Origin: Bdellovibrio sp. 28-41-41
Lineage (GTDB): Bacteria; Bdellovibrionota; Bdellovibrionia; Bdellovibrionales; Bdellovibrionaceae
DNA: 45,153 bases
Reading direction: 5' to 3'
NCBI GenBank assembly: GCA_002256935.1
Contig: NCGL01000031.1
Span: 1 to 45,153 of the forward strand
Below, in pieces: positions 35,240 through 42,615 of this stretch; position 1 is the stretch's first letter, and each line of letters opens with the position of its first letter. Both the position numbers and the translations under genes were made by a program. The notes under the pieces were generated by a model. That model was not told the DNA's origin. It made no database searches and was given only the letters and a program-made list of their open reading frames with translations.

Positions 35240-35992
35240 CTACAGGGTCAACCTGTCGGGAATGCACACAAACTTATCATCGGGTTTCATAGCTTCAATC
35301 ACGTAGACCAGGTCCCTGTCCGCCGTGACCATCATTGAAAATTTTGAATTTAAAAACAAATTAATTATCATAGCGTCAAATGACCCAACACCAAAGCGGC
35401 CAACGATGGATGCCATGTCTTCCCACTTGAGTTCACCTGCCAGCCAATTGGATTGGTCAGAATTTCGAAGGGAGAAAAAATTAACTCCCAATTCATCGCA
35501 GGTCATATTCCAAATGGCTTCGATTTTGTTCTGAAGAAAGTCAGCACAAAATTGAATCCAGCCGTTCTTACCCTTGAGTTGGCGAGAATGTAAAAAATGA
35601 CGCCATTCTTTGATTTGGCGTTCGTCGAATTTAAGCGGCTTACCCGTATTTCGGGCTGTGGTTAACGATGTATTGATGCTTTGGAGTTTTGCATAGAGAG
35701 GGCCATCCAATGATTTTCCATAAGCGGTGTACAAGTCGCCCAGTCCATCGGGGATCATCACTCTTCTGTGCAGATCTATGAATTCGGAGCGCACATTGAC
35801 GTTGGTAAAAACAGGAATTTCAAGCTCAGTTAAGAATTCAAAAACTTCTTCGGCCTCGGTGTTGAATTCATCAGGAGGATGACTGGCCGCAAACAAAACA
35901 CTGGTATCTACAAAGCATCCACTCTTGATGCTTGGCTGGGATAACGCCGTTTTCAAAACTTCAGAAAAGCGAATGATCCCACCGTATGCCAT
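35240..35992 (-). CDS. PIN-like domain protein (putative toxin)
   Basis: The product is 250 aa. GCFVDTSVLFAAS (Asp29) is the first PIN acidic site, FTNVNVRSEF supplies the conserved Glu, and GSFDAMIINLFL with TADRDLVYVI gives the C-terminal Asp residues. PIN domains are Mg-dependent RNases; this one is about twice the size of VapC, with a helical insert in the middle. It begins immediately after the stop of the 60-aa gene, as in toxin-antitoxin pairs. It is the first gene of the accessory region beside the tRNA relic. Confidence 0.65.
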   Translation of the reverse strand: MAYGGIIRFSEVLKTALSQPSIKSGCFVDTSVLFAASHPPDEFNTEAEEVFEFLTELEIPVFTNVNVRSEFIDLHRRVMIPDGLGDLYTAYGKSLDGPLYAKLQSINTSLTTARNTGKPLKFDERQIKEWRHFLHSRQLKGKNGWIQFCADFLQNKIEAIWNMTCDELGVNFFSLRNSDQSNWLAGELKWEDMASIVGRFGVGSFDAMIINLFLNSKFSMMVTADRDLVYVIEAMKPDDKFVCIPDRLTL

Positions 35993-36175
35993 TTAGATAT
36001 CTAGATCTTTGTCCACAGGGGGTTTGGCGGATTTTTTGTCCTGGGATTTTTCTTCGGCAGGGGCCTTCAATATATCGAGAAGTTCAGGAGATGGTTTGCC
36101 ACGGTTTTTCTCATAAAACTCGCGTAGCCTTTTAACTGCGCCTTTTTTTGGTGTTTTGACCTTATCCGTTTTCAT
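35993..36175 (-). CDS. Small basic protein upstream of PIN gene (putative antitoxin)
   Basis: The product is 60 aa with SD AGAGAGG before ATG 36175. KRLREFYEKNRGKPSPELLD could form a helix and the rest is Lys/Asp-rich and disordered. No known DNA-binding fold is visible. Its stop is directly followed by the PIN gene's ATG (TAAATG), so the two are co-translated. The antitoxin role is inferred only from this arrangement. The stretch 36176-36300 holds the promoter region and no gene. Confidence 0.55.
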   Translation of the reverse strand: MKTDKVKTPKKGAVKRLREFYEKNRGKPSPELLDILKAPAEEKSQDKKSAKPPVDKDLDI

Positions 36176-36300
36176 AATTTACCTCTCTTATCGTGTTCTT
36201 ATTTATAACACAAGAAATTCTGCTTATAAGTATCTGAAAATGCTCAGATATGTGTCCGAATGGCGGATCGTTACCAGTTTTAGCTGGATGGCAATTTCTT

Positions 36301-36399
36301 TTAGTCACCTACACCGAGCACCGACATTGCGATTGAAATAGTCGTAATGATGAGAATATTAACTGCTACGAACAAGAAAACTCGCTTAGTGATTTTCAT
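36301..36399 (-). pseudogene. htpX: 5' remnant of htpX (32 codons)
   Basis: The frame reads MKITKRVFLFVAVNILIITT then ISIAMSVLGVGD and a stop. This is the typical first membrane segment of the HtpX zinc metalloprotease (compare KRIALFLxTNLxV...SLxGxG). The remaining 250 or so residues, including HExxH, are gone. ATG overlaps the terC stop (ATGA), showing an ancestral terC-htpX operon cut by arrival of the PIN module or by deletion. Confidence 0.75.
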
Positions 36400-37448
36400 G
36401 ACTGATTCCCTTCTTTTTCTAAATTCGCTTTTCCAAAATTTAATATCTTCTGGTTTCGTTTATCTATAACGATTGAAGCTAGGATCGAAGATCCAATAAG
36501 TGCCCCGATAATTATCAATGACCAGTTAATCGGAAACTTTCCTCCGTATGCTTCATTAAGCCAAACCATCTTTAATCCGACAAACAGAAGTACCGAGGCA
36601 AGTCCGTATTTTATGAAAGCGAATTTATCCATCACACCTGCGAACATAAAGTACATCGAGCGCAGTCCAAGGATGGCAAAGATGTTCGAAGTGAAAACAA
36701 TCAACGGTTCTTTGGTGAGTGCAAAGATTGCCGGAACCGAGTCTACCGCAAAAATAATATCACTGAGCTCAAGAAAAATCAGAGCCAGAAAAAGTGGAGT
36801 GACATAAATCAGCCCATCCTTTTTAAAGAAAAACTTCTGTCCCTCAATTTGTGGATGAACTCGAAAAAATTTCTTCAGTTGACGAATGATAAAATTATTT
36901 TCCAGGTTTTGCGGCTTAGTTCCTGCAAAAAACATCTTGATACCTGTTAGAATTAATAAAGCCCCGAAAAATATCACTACCCAGTGGTACTGCATAAGGA
37001 CCGAACCCATTGCGATAAAGAGGGCTCGAAATATTAAGGCTCCTAAGATACCCCAGAAAAGAACACGGTGCTGATACATTTTGGGGATTCCGAAATAAGC
37101 AAAGACGACGGCAAAAATAAATATATTATCGACAGCGAGAGACTTCTCGACCACGAAACCAGTCAAAAATTCAAGGGCTGATGATTTCGCCTGAGCGTCT
37201 GGGTCAAACCCAGGAATCGAAGTGTAGCGTTCGTGAGTCGAAAACCTATACTGAGCATAAAGATAAAAAAGGTAATTAAAGACAAGTGCTAGACTTATCC
37301 AAATAGTCGTCCAAATTGAGGCTTCCTTGAAACCGACTTCATGTGCCTTTTTATGAAAGACACCTAAATCAAGAGCTAGAACCACAAGAACAAAAGCCGT
37401 GAATCCTAAATAAAACCACCAATAGTCGTAAAACGGGAATAGAATCAT
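36396..37448 (-). CDS. TerC/Alx-family membrane protein
   Basis: The product is 350 aa with about nine membrane segments. Family signatures are VVEKSLAVDNIFIFAVVF and ALIFLELSDIIFAVDSVPAI, whose Asp residues are thought to handle Mn2+/metal ions; relatives are E. coli Alx (induced by alkali, Mn2+ export) and TerC. SD AAGGAG lies ten bases before ATG 37448. Divergent from an NhaR-like LysR gene that probably controls it. The 3' 71 bp are duplicated in inverted orientation at 41126-41196. Confidence 0.92.
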   Translation of the reverse strand: MILFPFYDYWWFYLGFTAFVLVVLALDLGVFHKKAHEVGFKEASIWTTIWISLALVFNYLFYLYAQYRFSTHERYTSIPGFDPDAQAKSSALEFLTGFVVEKSLAVDNIFIFAVVFAYFGIPKMYQHRVLFWGILGALIFRALFIAMGSVLMQYHWVVIFFGALLILTGIKMFFAGTKPQNLENNFIIRQLKKFFRVHPQIEGQKFFFKKDGLIYVTPLFLALIFLELSDIIFAVDSVPAIFALTKEPLIVFTSNIFAILGLRSMYFMFAGVMDKFAFIKYGLASVLLFVGLKMVWLNEAYGGKFPINWSLIIIGALIGSSILASIVIDKRNQKILNFGKANLEKEGNQS

Positions 37449-37480
37449 TTTTAAATATCTCCTTTTTGATCTACATTTTC

Positions 37481-37518
37481 ATTATCGTCTAATTATATGT
37501 ATCTATCAAATCGATAAT
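37481..37518. promoter_or_regulatory. Inverted repeat in the terC-lysR divergent region
   Basis: ATTATCG (37481-37487) and CGATAAT (37512-37518) form an inverted pair between the two starts and just upstream of the forward -35 box. A further CGATATT/AACGAT motif lies downstream. It is a candidate binding site for the neighbouring LysR protein. Confidence 0.4.
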
Positions 37519-37522
37519 AATA

Positions 37523-37551
37523 TTGACTAGAATTGTTATAAACGATATTAA
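37523..37551 (+). promoter_or_regulatory. Promoter of the NhaR-like regulator gene
   Basis: TTGACT (37523-37528), a 17-bp spacer and TATTAA (37546-37551) form a good sigma-70-type promoter, 22 bp before the start codon of the regulator. Confidence 0.6.
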
Positions 37552-37572
37552 TTAAATCGTTTGGAGGAGATA

Positions 37573-38457
37573 ATGAACCAATGGATAAACTATCATCACC
37601 TGTTCTATTTTAAGACAATAGCGGAAGAGGGAACGGTTTCTAAGGCTGCCGAGAAATTAAAACTGGGACAGCCGACTCTTTCGGCTCAGCTCAAACAATT
37701 CGAAGATACTATTGGAATTCAACTCTTTGAAAGGCATCATAAAAAACTAGTACTCACAGAGCAGGGTAAAATTGCTCTAGATTACTCGAAGAACATTTTT
37801 CGTATGGGGTCAGAGATGTACGAAGTTCTTCATGATAGACTAAAGCCTCTTAAACCAACGATTCATCTGGGGGCGCTTGATAGTGTCCCAAAGCAGATTG
37901 TTCTTCAACTTGTAAAACATGCGTTTAGGATTTCACCCTGCCAAATTACTCTATCTGAAGGAAAGTCAGATGAGTTAATTCGAGAGCTAACAGCTCACCG
38001 AATGGATCTCATGGTCACAAACTTTCTACCGGCCGGAACCGATGGTAAAGGTCTATTTTCAAAATCGATTGTGAAAAAAAATGTAGCCTTTTATGGGGCT
38101 CCTAAGTTTAAAGCATTAAGAAAGGGTTTTCCGAAATCTATTTCAGGAGAACCAATGATTTTACCTACCTACGACAGTAGACTCAGGCAGGACCTCGACC
38201 ATTGGGCCAAGCTTAACAAAATTGAGCTTAATATAGTTATTGAGAGCCAAGACGTGTCTGTGAAGAAGCTTATGGCCATCAACGAGATGGGCCTTATTCC
38301 AACCGCGACACACACGGTGACAGGGCAAATCCTTAGAGGCGAGTTGGTAGAAATCGGGCAACTCCAAGGAGTCCACGAAGAACTTTTTTTAATTACGGCT
38401 CAGCGAAAAATTGAAAATCAAATTGCATCAAAGCTCAAAGATCAGTTTTCAGTATAG
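37573..38457 (+). CDS. LysR-family regulator, NhaR-like
   Basis: The product is 294 aa from ATG 37573, with GGAGGAG six bases upstream. The start MNQWINYHHLFYFKTIAEEG, TVSKAAEKLKLGQPTLSAQL and the shortened wing FERHHKKLVLTEQG are typical of the NhaR subgroup, which respond to Na+/alkaline stress. The effector domain spans residues 90-290. It is divergent from terC/alx, a gene class also tied to alkaline pH and Mn, so control of terC is likely. Confidence 0.9.
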   Translation: MNQWINYHHLFYFKTIAEEGTVSKAAEKLKLGQPTLSAQLKQFEDTIGIQLFERHHKKLVLTEQGKIALDYSKNIFRMGSEMYEVLHDRLKPLKPTIHLGALDSVPKQIVLQLVKHAFRISPCQITLSEGKSDELIRELTAHRMDLMVTNFLPAGTDGKGLFSKSIVKKNVAFYGAPKFKALRKGFPKSISGEPMILPTYDSRLRQDLDHWAKLNKIELNIVIESQDVSVKKLMAINEMGLIPTATHTVTGQILRGELVEIGQLQGVHEELFLITAQRKIENQIASKLKDQFSV

Positions 38458-38526
38458 ATTAAAACATTGCAAGCCAGCATATTTATCCATTTTAACAATT
38501 TATAAATCTTCCGTAAAGTAAAAGGT

Positions 38527-38548
38527 ATCTCAAGAATCTCCTTGAGAT
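38527..38548 (+). promoter_or_regulatory. Leader hairpin of the baeRF gene
   Basis: ATCTCAAG-AATCTC-CTTGAGAT is a perfect 8-bp stem that ends about ten bases before the CGGAGGAATT ribosome-binding site of the next gene. It might modulate translation or mRNA stability. Confidence 0.45.
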
Positions 38549-38567
38549 CTACTACTTCGGAGGAATT

Positions 38568-39683
38568 ATGTTGGCTTCAAAAAAAACGAATTTAAAACCG
38601 ATTCTTGAGTCTAAAGATGGAGTTCATTTAACAGCTTACCTTGTTAATCGAGGTGATTTAATTGATATTAAGTCGCAGCTTCGCACTACGATTAGCGAAG
38701 CCTACGAGTGGCTTGATACTGCAATGACATCAGAAGAGCGAAATAAATTTTTGGAGCCGCTTGACTCGCTTTTGATCGATGCTCGAATTTTCAAACAGAT
38801 GAGAGGAAATATAGGAATTTTTAGAAATGAAGATATGTTTCGAATTCTGAATATTCCAATTGATGTTGACCAAAATTGCCAGGTCGCTACGAGCTTCCAT
38901 GTTAAACCGCTTCTTCGCTGGCTTCAGGGCGATCAAGAATTTCTATTTTTGGGATTAGAGAAAGAATCAGCTCATCTTTACTTAGGAAGTCAGGATACTT
39001 TTAAACTTCTTGATTCCATTATGTTCCCTGAATTTTTCAAAGTGAGCGATAATTCGAGCAACTATTCAAGCGAAAAGAAGGCTGAGACTTTCTCATGGGT
39101 TAACGATTGGATTCTGGGGTTAACAAAACATTCTAACCCAAAACTATTCGTTGCAGGAGAAGCTTCGCTTGTTAAGGCACTTAATCGAAAATTGAAATAC
39201 AAGAATGCGGTCCTGAATCCAGTTTCAAACTCTTTCCACAAGAGCTCCGCTATTGAGTCAGCTCAAAATATTCGGAAAATTCTGAAAGAAGATACAAAGA
39301 TGTCATTGGAAAAAGCACTTCTTGAATTTCGATTCGCCGAAGAGAGCAACAGATCAAAAAAGAACATCTTCCAGATCGCAAAGTCGGTTGTTCAAGGCAA
39401 GGTGCGAAAACTCATTGTTACTGACGAAATTAATATCTTTGGAAAAATCGATCAAAAAACTGGTGGTATAGCGATTCATCCTTTTGATCAAGACCACGAG
39501 GATGATTGCATTCTTGACGATCTAGCACAGATGGTTTTGAGCCAAGGCGGTGAAGTCGTAATAGCCAAAAGACATGAAATTCCAAAAGGGCGTCCAATTT
39601 TGGCAATTCTAGACGATGAGGGATTTCCTATGGAAAAAACAGAAAAGTTTCAATACGAAGATCTCCAAGAGAGGTTTGGATGA
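38568..39683 (+). CDS. Bacterial archaeo-eukaryotic release factor-like protein (baeRF family)
   Basis: The product is 371 aa, SD GGAGG. The order of segments, HLTAYLVNRG, then LLIDARIFKQMRGNIGIFRN, EFLFLGLEKESAHLYLGS and near the end DDCILDDLAQMVLSQGGEVV, matches the baeRF_family3-type proteins related to eRF1/Dom34. The terminal domain resembles the L7Ae-like third domain of eRF1. These are thought to act on stressed or stalled ribosomes. I see no GGQ motif. The neighbours (terC, NhaR-like) suggest a stress cluster. Confidence 0.7.
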   Translation: MLASKKTNLKPILESKDGVHLTAYLVNRGDLIDIKSQLRTTISEAYEWLDTAMTSEERNKFLEPLDSLLIDARIFKQMRGNIGIFRNEDMFRILNIPIDVDQNCQVATSFHVKPLLRWLQGDQEFLFLGLEKESAHLYLGSQDTFKLLDSIMFPEFFKVSDNSSNYSSEKKAETFSWVNDWILGLTKHSNPKLFVAGEASLVKALNRKLKYKNAVLNPVSNSFHKSSAIESAQNIRKILKEDTKMSLEKALLEFRFAEESNRSKKNIFQIAKSVVQGKVRKLIVTDEINIFGKIDQKTGGIAIHPFDQDHEDDCILDDLAQMVLSQGGEVVIAKRHEIPKGRPILAILDDEGFPMEKTEKFQYEDLQERFG

Positions 39684-39726
39684 GTCAGATTACATTTGCT
39701 TTAAGACAACATAATCGGAGGAAAAA

Positions 39727-39837
39727 ATGAAATGCCCAACATGTCCAGAAACTATACTGGTTATAGCAGACCGACAGGGAATTGAAATCGACTACTGTCC
39801 ACAATGCCGAGGATTATCGGAAAGATCATTACCATAA
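39727..39837 (+). pseudogene. Clipped TFIIB-type zinc-ribbon protein gene
   Basis: SD GGAGG then MKCPTCPETILVIADRQGIE and IDYCPQCRG: the CxxC...CxxC ribbon of the short zf-TFIIB family. Intact relatives continue RGVWLDRGELDKII; here the frame goes off after CRG to LSERSLP and stops at 36 codons. The following bases in another frame read GKIIT, so about 20 nt encoding VWLDRGEL seem deleted. It sits directly after the baeRF gene. Confidence 0.65.
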
Positions 39838-39892
39838 GAAAAGAAAATCCTTTCTTTCGGAGATCTTTGACTAATCAAGTGAAAGAAACAAT

Positions 39893-40083
39893 ATGATCTC
39901 TTATTCGATTTACAAAATCGTTCATCTATTGGGCGTCATGATGGTTTTCTTTCGCTGGGCGGGATCATCATGCACGCGATCAATGGTGGAGGACGAGAGC
40001 ATTCTTGTCGTGGTCGCAGCGTATCTCGCTGGCAGCAAGCCGTTCTGAGATTATTGGCTGGAGGAAGTTTTGGGACTTGTTGA
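39893..40083 (+). pseudogene. Frameshifted small membrane-protein gene
   Basis: The frame opens MISYSIYKIVHLLGVMMVFF and then loses its character, but a shift of one base near 39956 gives LGGIIMHAINGGGREH, the expected continuation of a conserved membrane protein (first helix, then His-containing loop). A single-base deletion explains the change. The rest of the protein (further helices) is absent or scrambled; the shifted frame stops at 40083. Confidence 0.6.
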
Positions 40084-40642
40084 AAAATTTCATAGTAGGA
40101 TACGAAAATATATCCATATCTTACAAAAATATGCTGATCGTATTTGGTACCCTCCCTTTATTGGAATGCTTGCCGCTCTTGATAACTTCCTAATTGTCAT
40201 CCCCAACGATGGGATTTTGATTTCAAGTTCTATGCTCACACCTCGACGATGGGTTACTCTGGCCACAAGTGTTGCAATTGGATCTACGTTTGGCACAATT
40301 ATATTGGCGGCCTTCGTGGAAACCAAAGGGCTTGAGTGGATTCTTGAAATGTACCCTGGAGTAACCGAAACCAAATACTGGGTCTGGACTGAGGATTTTT
40401 TTGAGAAATACGGGATGATTCTCGTTTTTATCGTTGCGATTACACCTTTGATGCAACAGCCTGCAATTATTCTAGCGAGCTTAGCTGAGACTCCACTTTT
40501 TTTACTAGCGGCAATCGTATTTTCAGGAAGATTTATCAAGTTTCTGTTGATGGCCTATATTGGATCCCATGCTCCGAAACTTCTTAATAGAATGTGGGGA
40601 CTTAAAGGCGAGTTGAATGATTCCGGAGTAACTACCAATTGA
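40070..40642 (+). CDS. VTT/DedA-superfamily membrane protein (YqaA-like)
   Basis: The product is 190 aa from TTG 40070, with GGAGGAAG upstream. FIGMLAALDNFLIVIPNDGI, TLATSVAIGSTFGTIILAAF and ITPLMQQPAIILASLAETPL carry the re-entrant-loop motifs of SNARE-associated/VTT proteins, thought to scramble or translocate lipids. About five hydrophobic segments. It begins inside the tail of the broken gene before it, so its original upstream context is disturbed. Confidence 0.75.
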   Translation: MGLVEKFHSRIRKYIHILQKYADRIWYPPFIGMLAALDNFLIVIPNDGILISSSMLTPRRWVTLATSVAIGSTFGTIILAAFVETKGLEWILEMYPGVTETKYWVWTEDFFEKYGMILVFIVAITPLMQQPAIILASLAETPLFLLAAIVFSGRFIKFLLMAYIGSHAPKLLNRMWGLKGELNDSGVTTN

Positions 40643-40668
40643 TCAGACTCTCTCCGCAGCACCGCTCT

Positions 40669-41058
40669 TTAAGAATCGCCATTAGGATCGTCCACCTGCT
40701 TTTCTTTCAAATGTTCTGCTTCAATGGCTAAAATCGAAGCAGCTAGCACCGCGGTAAAGCACACAAAAATCACGGTCCCCGACAGCATCATCACCATAGA
40801 CAAAGCTTTTCCTGGTGTAGTTATTGGGGAAATATCACCGAGGCCGACTCCCGTCGTCACTGTCACGGTGTAGTAAAGAGCATCAAAAAATGTTGCGACC
40901 GCTGGGTTGAAGTTCTTTTCAATAATATAAAACAGGGCCGCAAAAAAAATCTGCACCGTAACGGCAAGTGAAGCTAAATAAATAAAAACAGGGCGCTTGA
41001 AGCTCTTTACAAAGCTTCGTGTGAAACTCCACATAAGATTATGATGTCCTCTAAGCAT
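40669..41058 (-). CDS. Two-TM potassium-channel-like protein
   Basis: The product is 129 aa from ATG 41058 (GGAGG seven bases upstream). Two membrane helices flank a pore loop with selectivity filter TVTTGVGLGD (compare TxxTVGYGD). The Tyr of GYG is replaced by Leu, a tolerated variant. No cytoplasmic RCK domain is attached. It converges with the VTT gene with 26 nt between stops. Confidence 0.85.
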   Translation of the reverse strand: MLRGHHNLMWSFTRSFVKSFKRPVFIYLASLAVTVQIFFAALFYIIEKNFNPAVATFFDALYYTVTVTTGVGLGDISPITTPGKALSMVMMLSGTVIFVCFTAVLAASILAIEAEHLKEKQVDDPNGDS

Positions 41059-41127
41059 TCTAAGCCCTCCAAAATGCACTCTAACAGGTCTACCAAGAAT
41101 TAGGTATTAGAACTCGAAAGAAGTCGG

Positions 41128-41217
41128 CTTAATGAAGCATTCGGCGGAAAGTTTCCGATTAACTGGTCATTGATAATTATCGGGGCACTTATTGGAGCAT
41201 TTATTTCGCTTTTTTAA
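41128..41217 (+). pseudogene. terC 3' fragment (29 codons, inverted copy)
   Basis: The frame LNEAFGGKFPINWSLIIIGA then LIGAFISLF repeats the end of the TerC/Alx protein. At DNA level 41126-41196 equals the reverse complement of 36492-36562 at 69 of 71 positions; homology stops abruptly on both sides. It has no start codon and is a rearrangement scar. Confidence 0.85.
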
Positions 41218-41255
41218 ATTCTACCCACTCCGAAAATTCCAAAAGTTTATGGCCG

Positions 41256-41489
41256 TCACTCTATTAAATCGCGCTGCAAAGTAAAACCAATGTAAGTGGC
41301 CTCATAACATATCTTAAAGTCAAAATCTTTAAATTTAGTCTTCAGATTTTGCAGTTGGTTCACTAGACCTTTAGTATTTGGTCGGCATTTAAATTCTATT
41401 ACCTCTCCGGTGCCAGCAATAAGCGCTGCTCCATGGAAATTTTGATCATCGACATCAAGTCGTCCAACATAAATTACTTTTTCGCTCAT
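41256..41489 (-). mobile_element. IS110-family transposase fragment (N-terminus)
   Basis: From ATG 41489 (SD GAGGAG) the frame reads MSEKVIYVGRLDVDDQNFHG, then GEVIEFKCRPNTKGLV and KICYEATYIGFTLQRDLIE before a stop at 77 codons. This is the start of the DEDD domain of IS110-type transposases; about 250 further residues are missing. Note an extra Arg in YVG-R-LDVDD. The truncated end lies 38 bp from the terC fragment, so both mark the same breakpoint zone. Confidence 0.85.
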
Positions 41490-41692
41490 AGACGGCTCCT
41501 CGTTAGTGTTTTGGAAGTTCTTTTGAACTCCAAATTGAGGTGCCAATCAAATGCTAATGCATCTGGGTGGAAGGATCTTCTCTGAGGAAGGCGAAGCGTC
41601 TTATTTTTCAAAGGAATTTTTAAAAAATATTATTCAGATTTATAATTCTTTGATTTTGAAGCCTTCAAGTGAAACAATAACTGCTGAATTGA

Positions 41693-41702
41693 GGGGGGGG
41701 GG
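41693..41702 (+). repeat. Ten-base G tract in the ribosome-binding site of the ThiF gene
   Basis: The run of ten G directly follows GA, making GAGGGGGGGG..., and ends eight bases before ATG 41710. Homopolymers of this length are prone to slippage; here it would change the SD length and spacing. Confidence 0.8.
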
Positions 41703-41709
41703 ATATTTT

Positions 41710-42609
41710 ATGTCTGAAGCTGAAAACAATGAGTATTACAACGAGGCCTTCGCAAGAAATATCGGCATATTGACCTCAGTAGAACAGCTAAAACTAAAAA
41801 ACACTCGTGTTGCGATTGCCGGCCTCGGCGGCATGGGTGGTGTTGATTTTTTAACGCTGGTACGTATGGGTGTTGGAAGGTTCAATATTGCTGATTTTGA
41901 TACCTACAGTGCTGTTAATAGTAATCGTCAAGTCGGTGCGACCAGTGAAACAGTAGGTCAGTCAAAAATTTCAGTATTGACCCGTATGGCTAAAGAAATT
42001 TCTCCAACAGTTGATATAAAAACATTCCCTCAGGGATTTAATGAGGGCAATGCGCAGGAATTTCTATCAGATGCAGATATAGTGGTAGATGCTATAGACT
42101 TTTTCTGCCTTACTGCAAGAGAGATGCTTTACACCAGAGCGAGAAGTTACAAAAAAACTGTACTATTTTCTGCTCCGCTTGGTTTTTCTTCGACTTTGCA
42201 CGTTTTTACGCCGGAATCTATGTCTTTTCATAAATACTTTGATATCCGGGCAAACATGGATGCTTATGATAAGCTCTTGGCATTTGCCGTCGGCCTTGCG
42301 CCGAAGGCACTTCATACAAAGTACATGCAGTTTAGCCCTGAAAAACTCACGCAGGGAATTGGTTCTTCTATTTGCAGCGCTTGCAATTTAGGCTCGGCAT
42401 TAGTTACTACAGAGCTGGTCAGCATAATCTTAAATAAAAAACCGACATTTGCAGCACCTAGATACATACAAATAGACGCTTACTTATTAAAAATAAAAAA
42501 GGGAAGATTGCTTTTTGGAAACCGTGGCCCTGTGCAGCGTTTAAAGCGATGGCTGTTTGGGCGCCATTATGCAAAATACCGTAACGCTATTATTAAAGTC
42601 GTTCAGTAA
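41710..42609 (+). CDS. ThiF/E1-like adenylyltransferase
   Basis: The product is 299 aa from ATG 41710, which has a G-rich SD; the longer frame's extra 53 codons show no homology-like character. RVAIAGLGGMGG (residues 33-44) binds ATP, followed by NIADFDTYSAVNSNRQ (Asp62, Asp64, Asn72, Arg73), the pattern of MoeB/ThiF/E1 enzymes that adenylate a carboxyl group. Only one CxxC (SICSACNLG) is present, so the usual four-Cys zinc site is incomplete. Converges on the acyltransferase gene with six bases between stops. Confidence 0.88.
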   Translation: MSEAENNEYYNEAFARNIGILTSVEQLKLKNTRVAIAGLGGMGGVDFLTLVRMGVGRFNIADFDTYSAVNSNRQVGATSETVGQSKISVLTRMAKEISPTVDIKTFPQGFNEGNAQEFLSDADIVVDAIDFFCLTAREMLYTRARSYKKTVLFSAPLGFSSTLHVFTPESMSFHKYFDIRANMDAYDKLLAFAVGLAPKALHTKYMQFSPEKLTQGIGSSICSACNLGSALVTTELVSIILNKKPTFAAPRYIQIDAYLLKIKKGRLLFGNRGPVQRLKRWLFGRHYAKYRNAIIKVVQ

Positions 42610-42615
42610 TTGTAA

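Noticed and set aside
40090..40539. 149-aa reverse frame opposite the VTT protein
   Set aside because: The forward frame has clear membrane and family motifs; this is its shadow.
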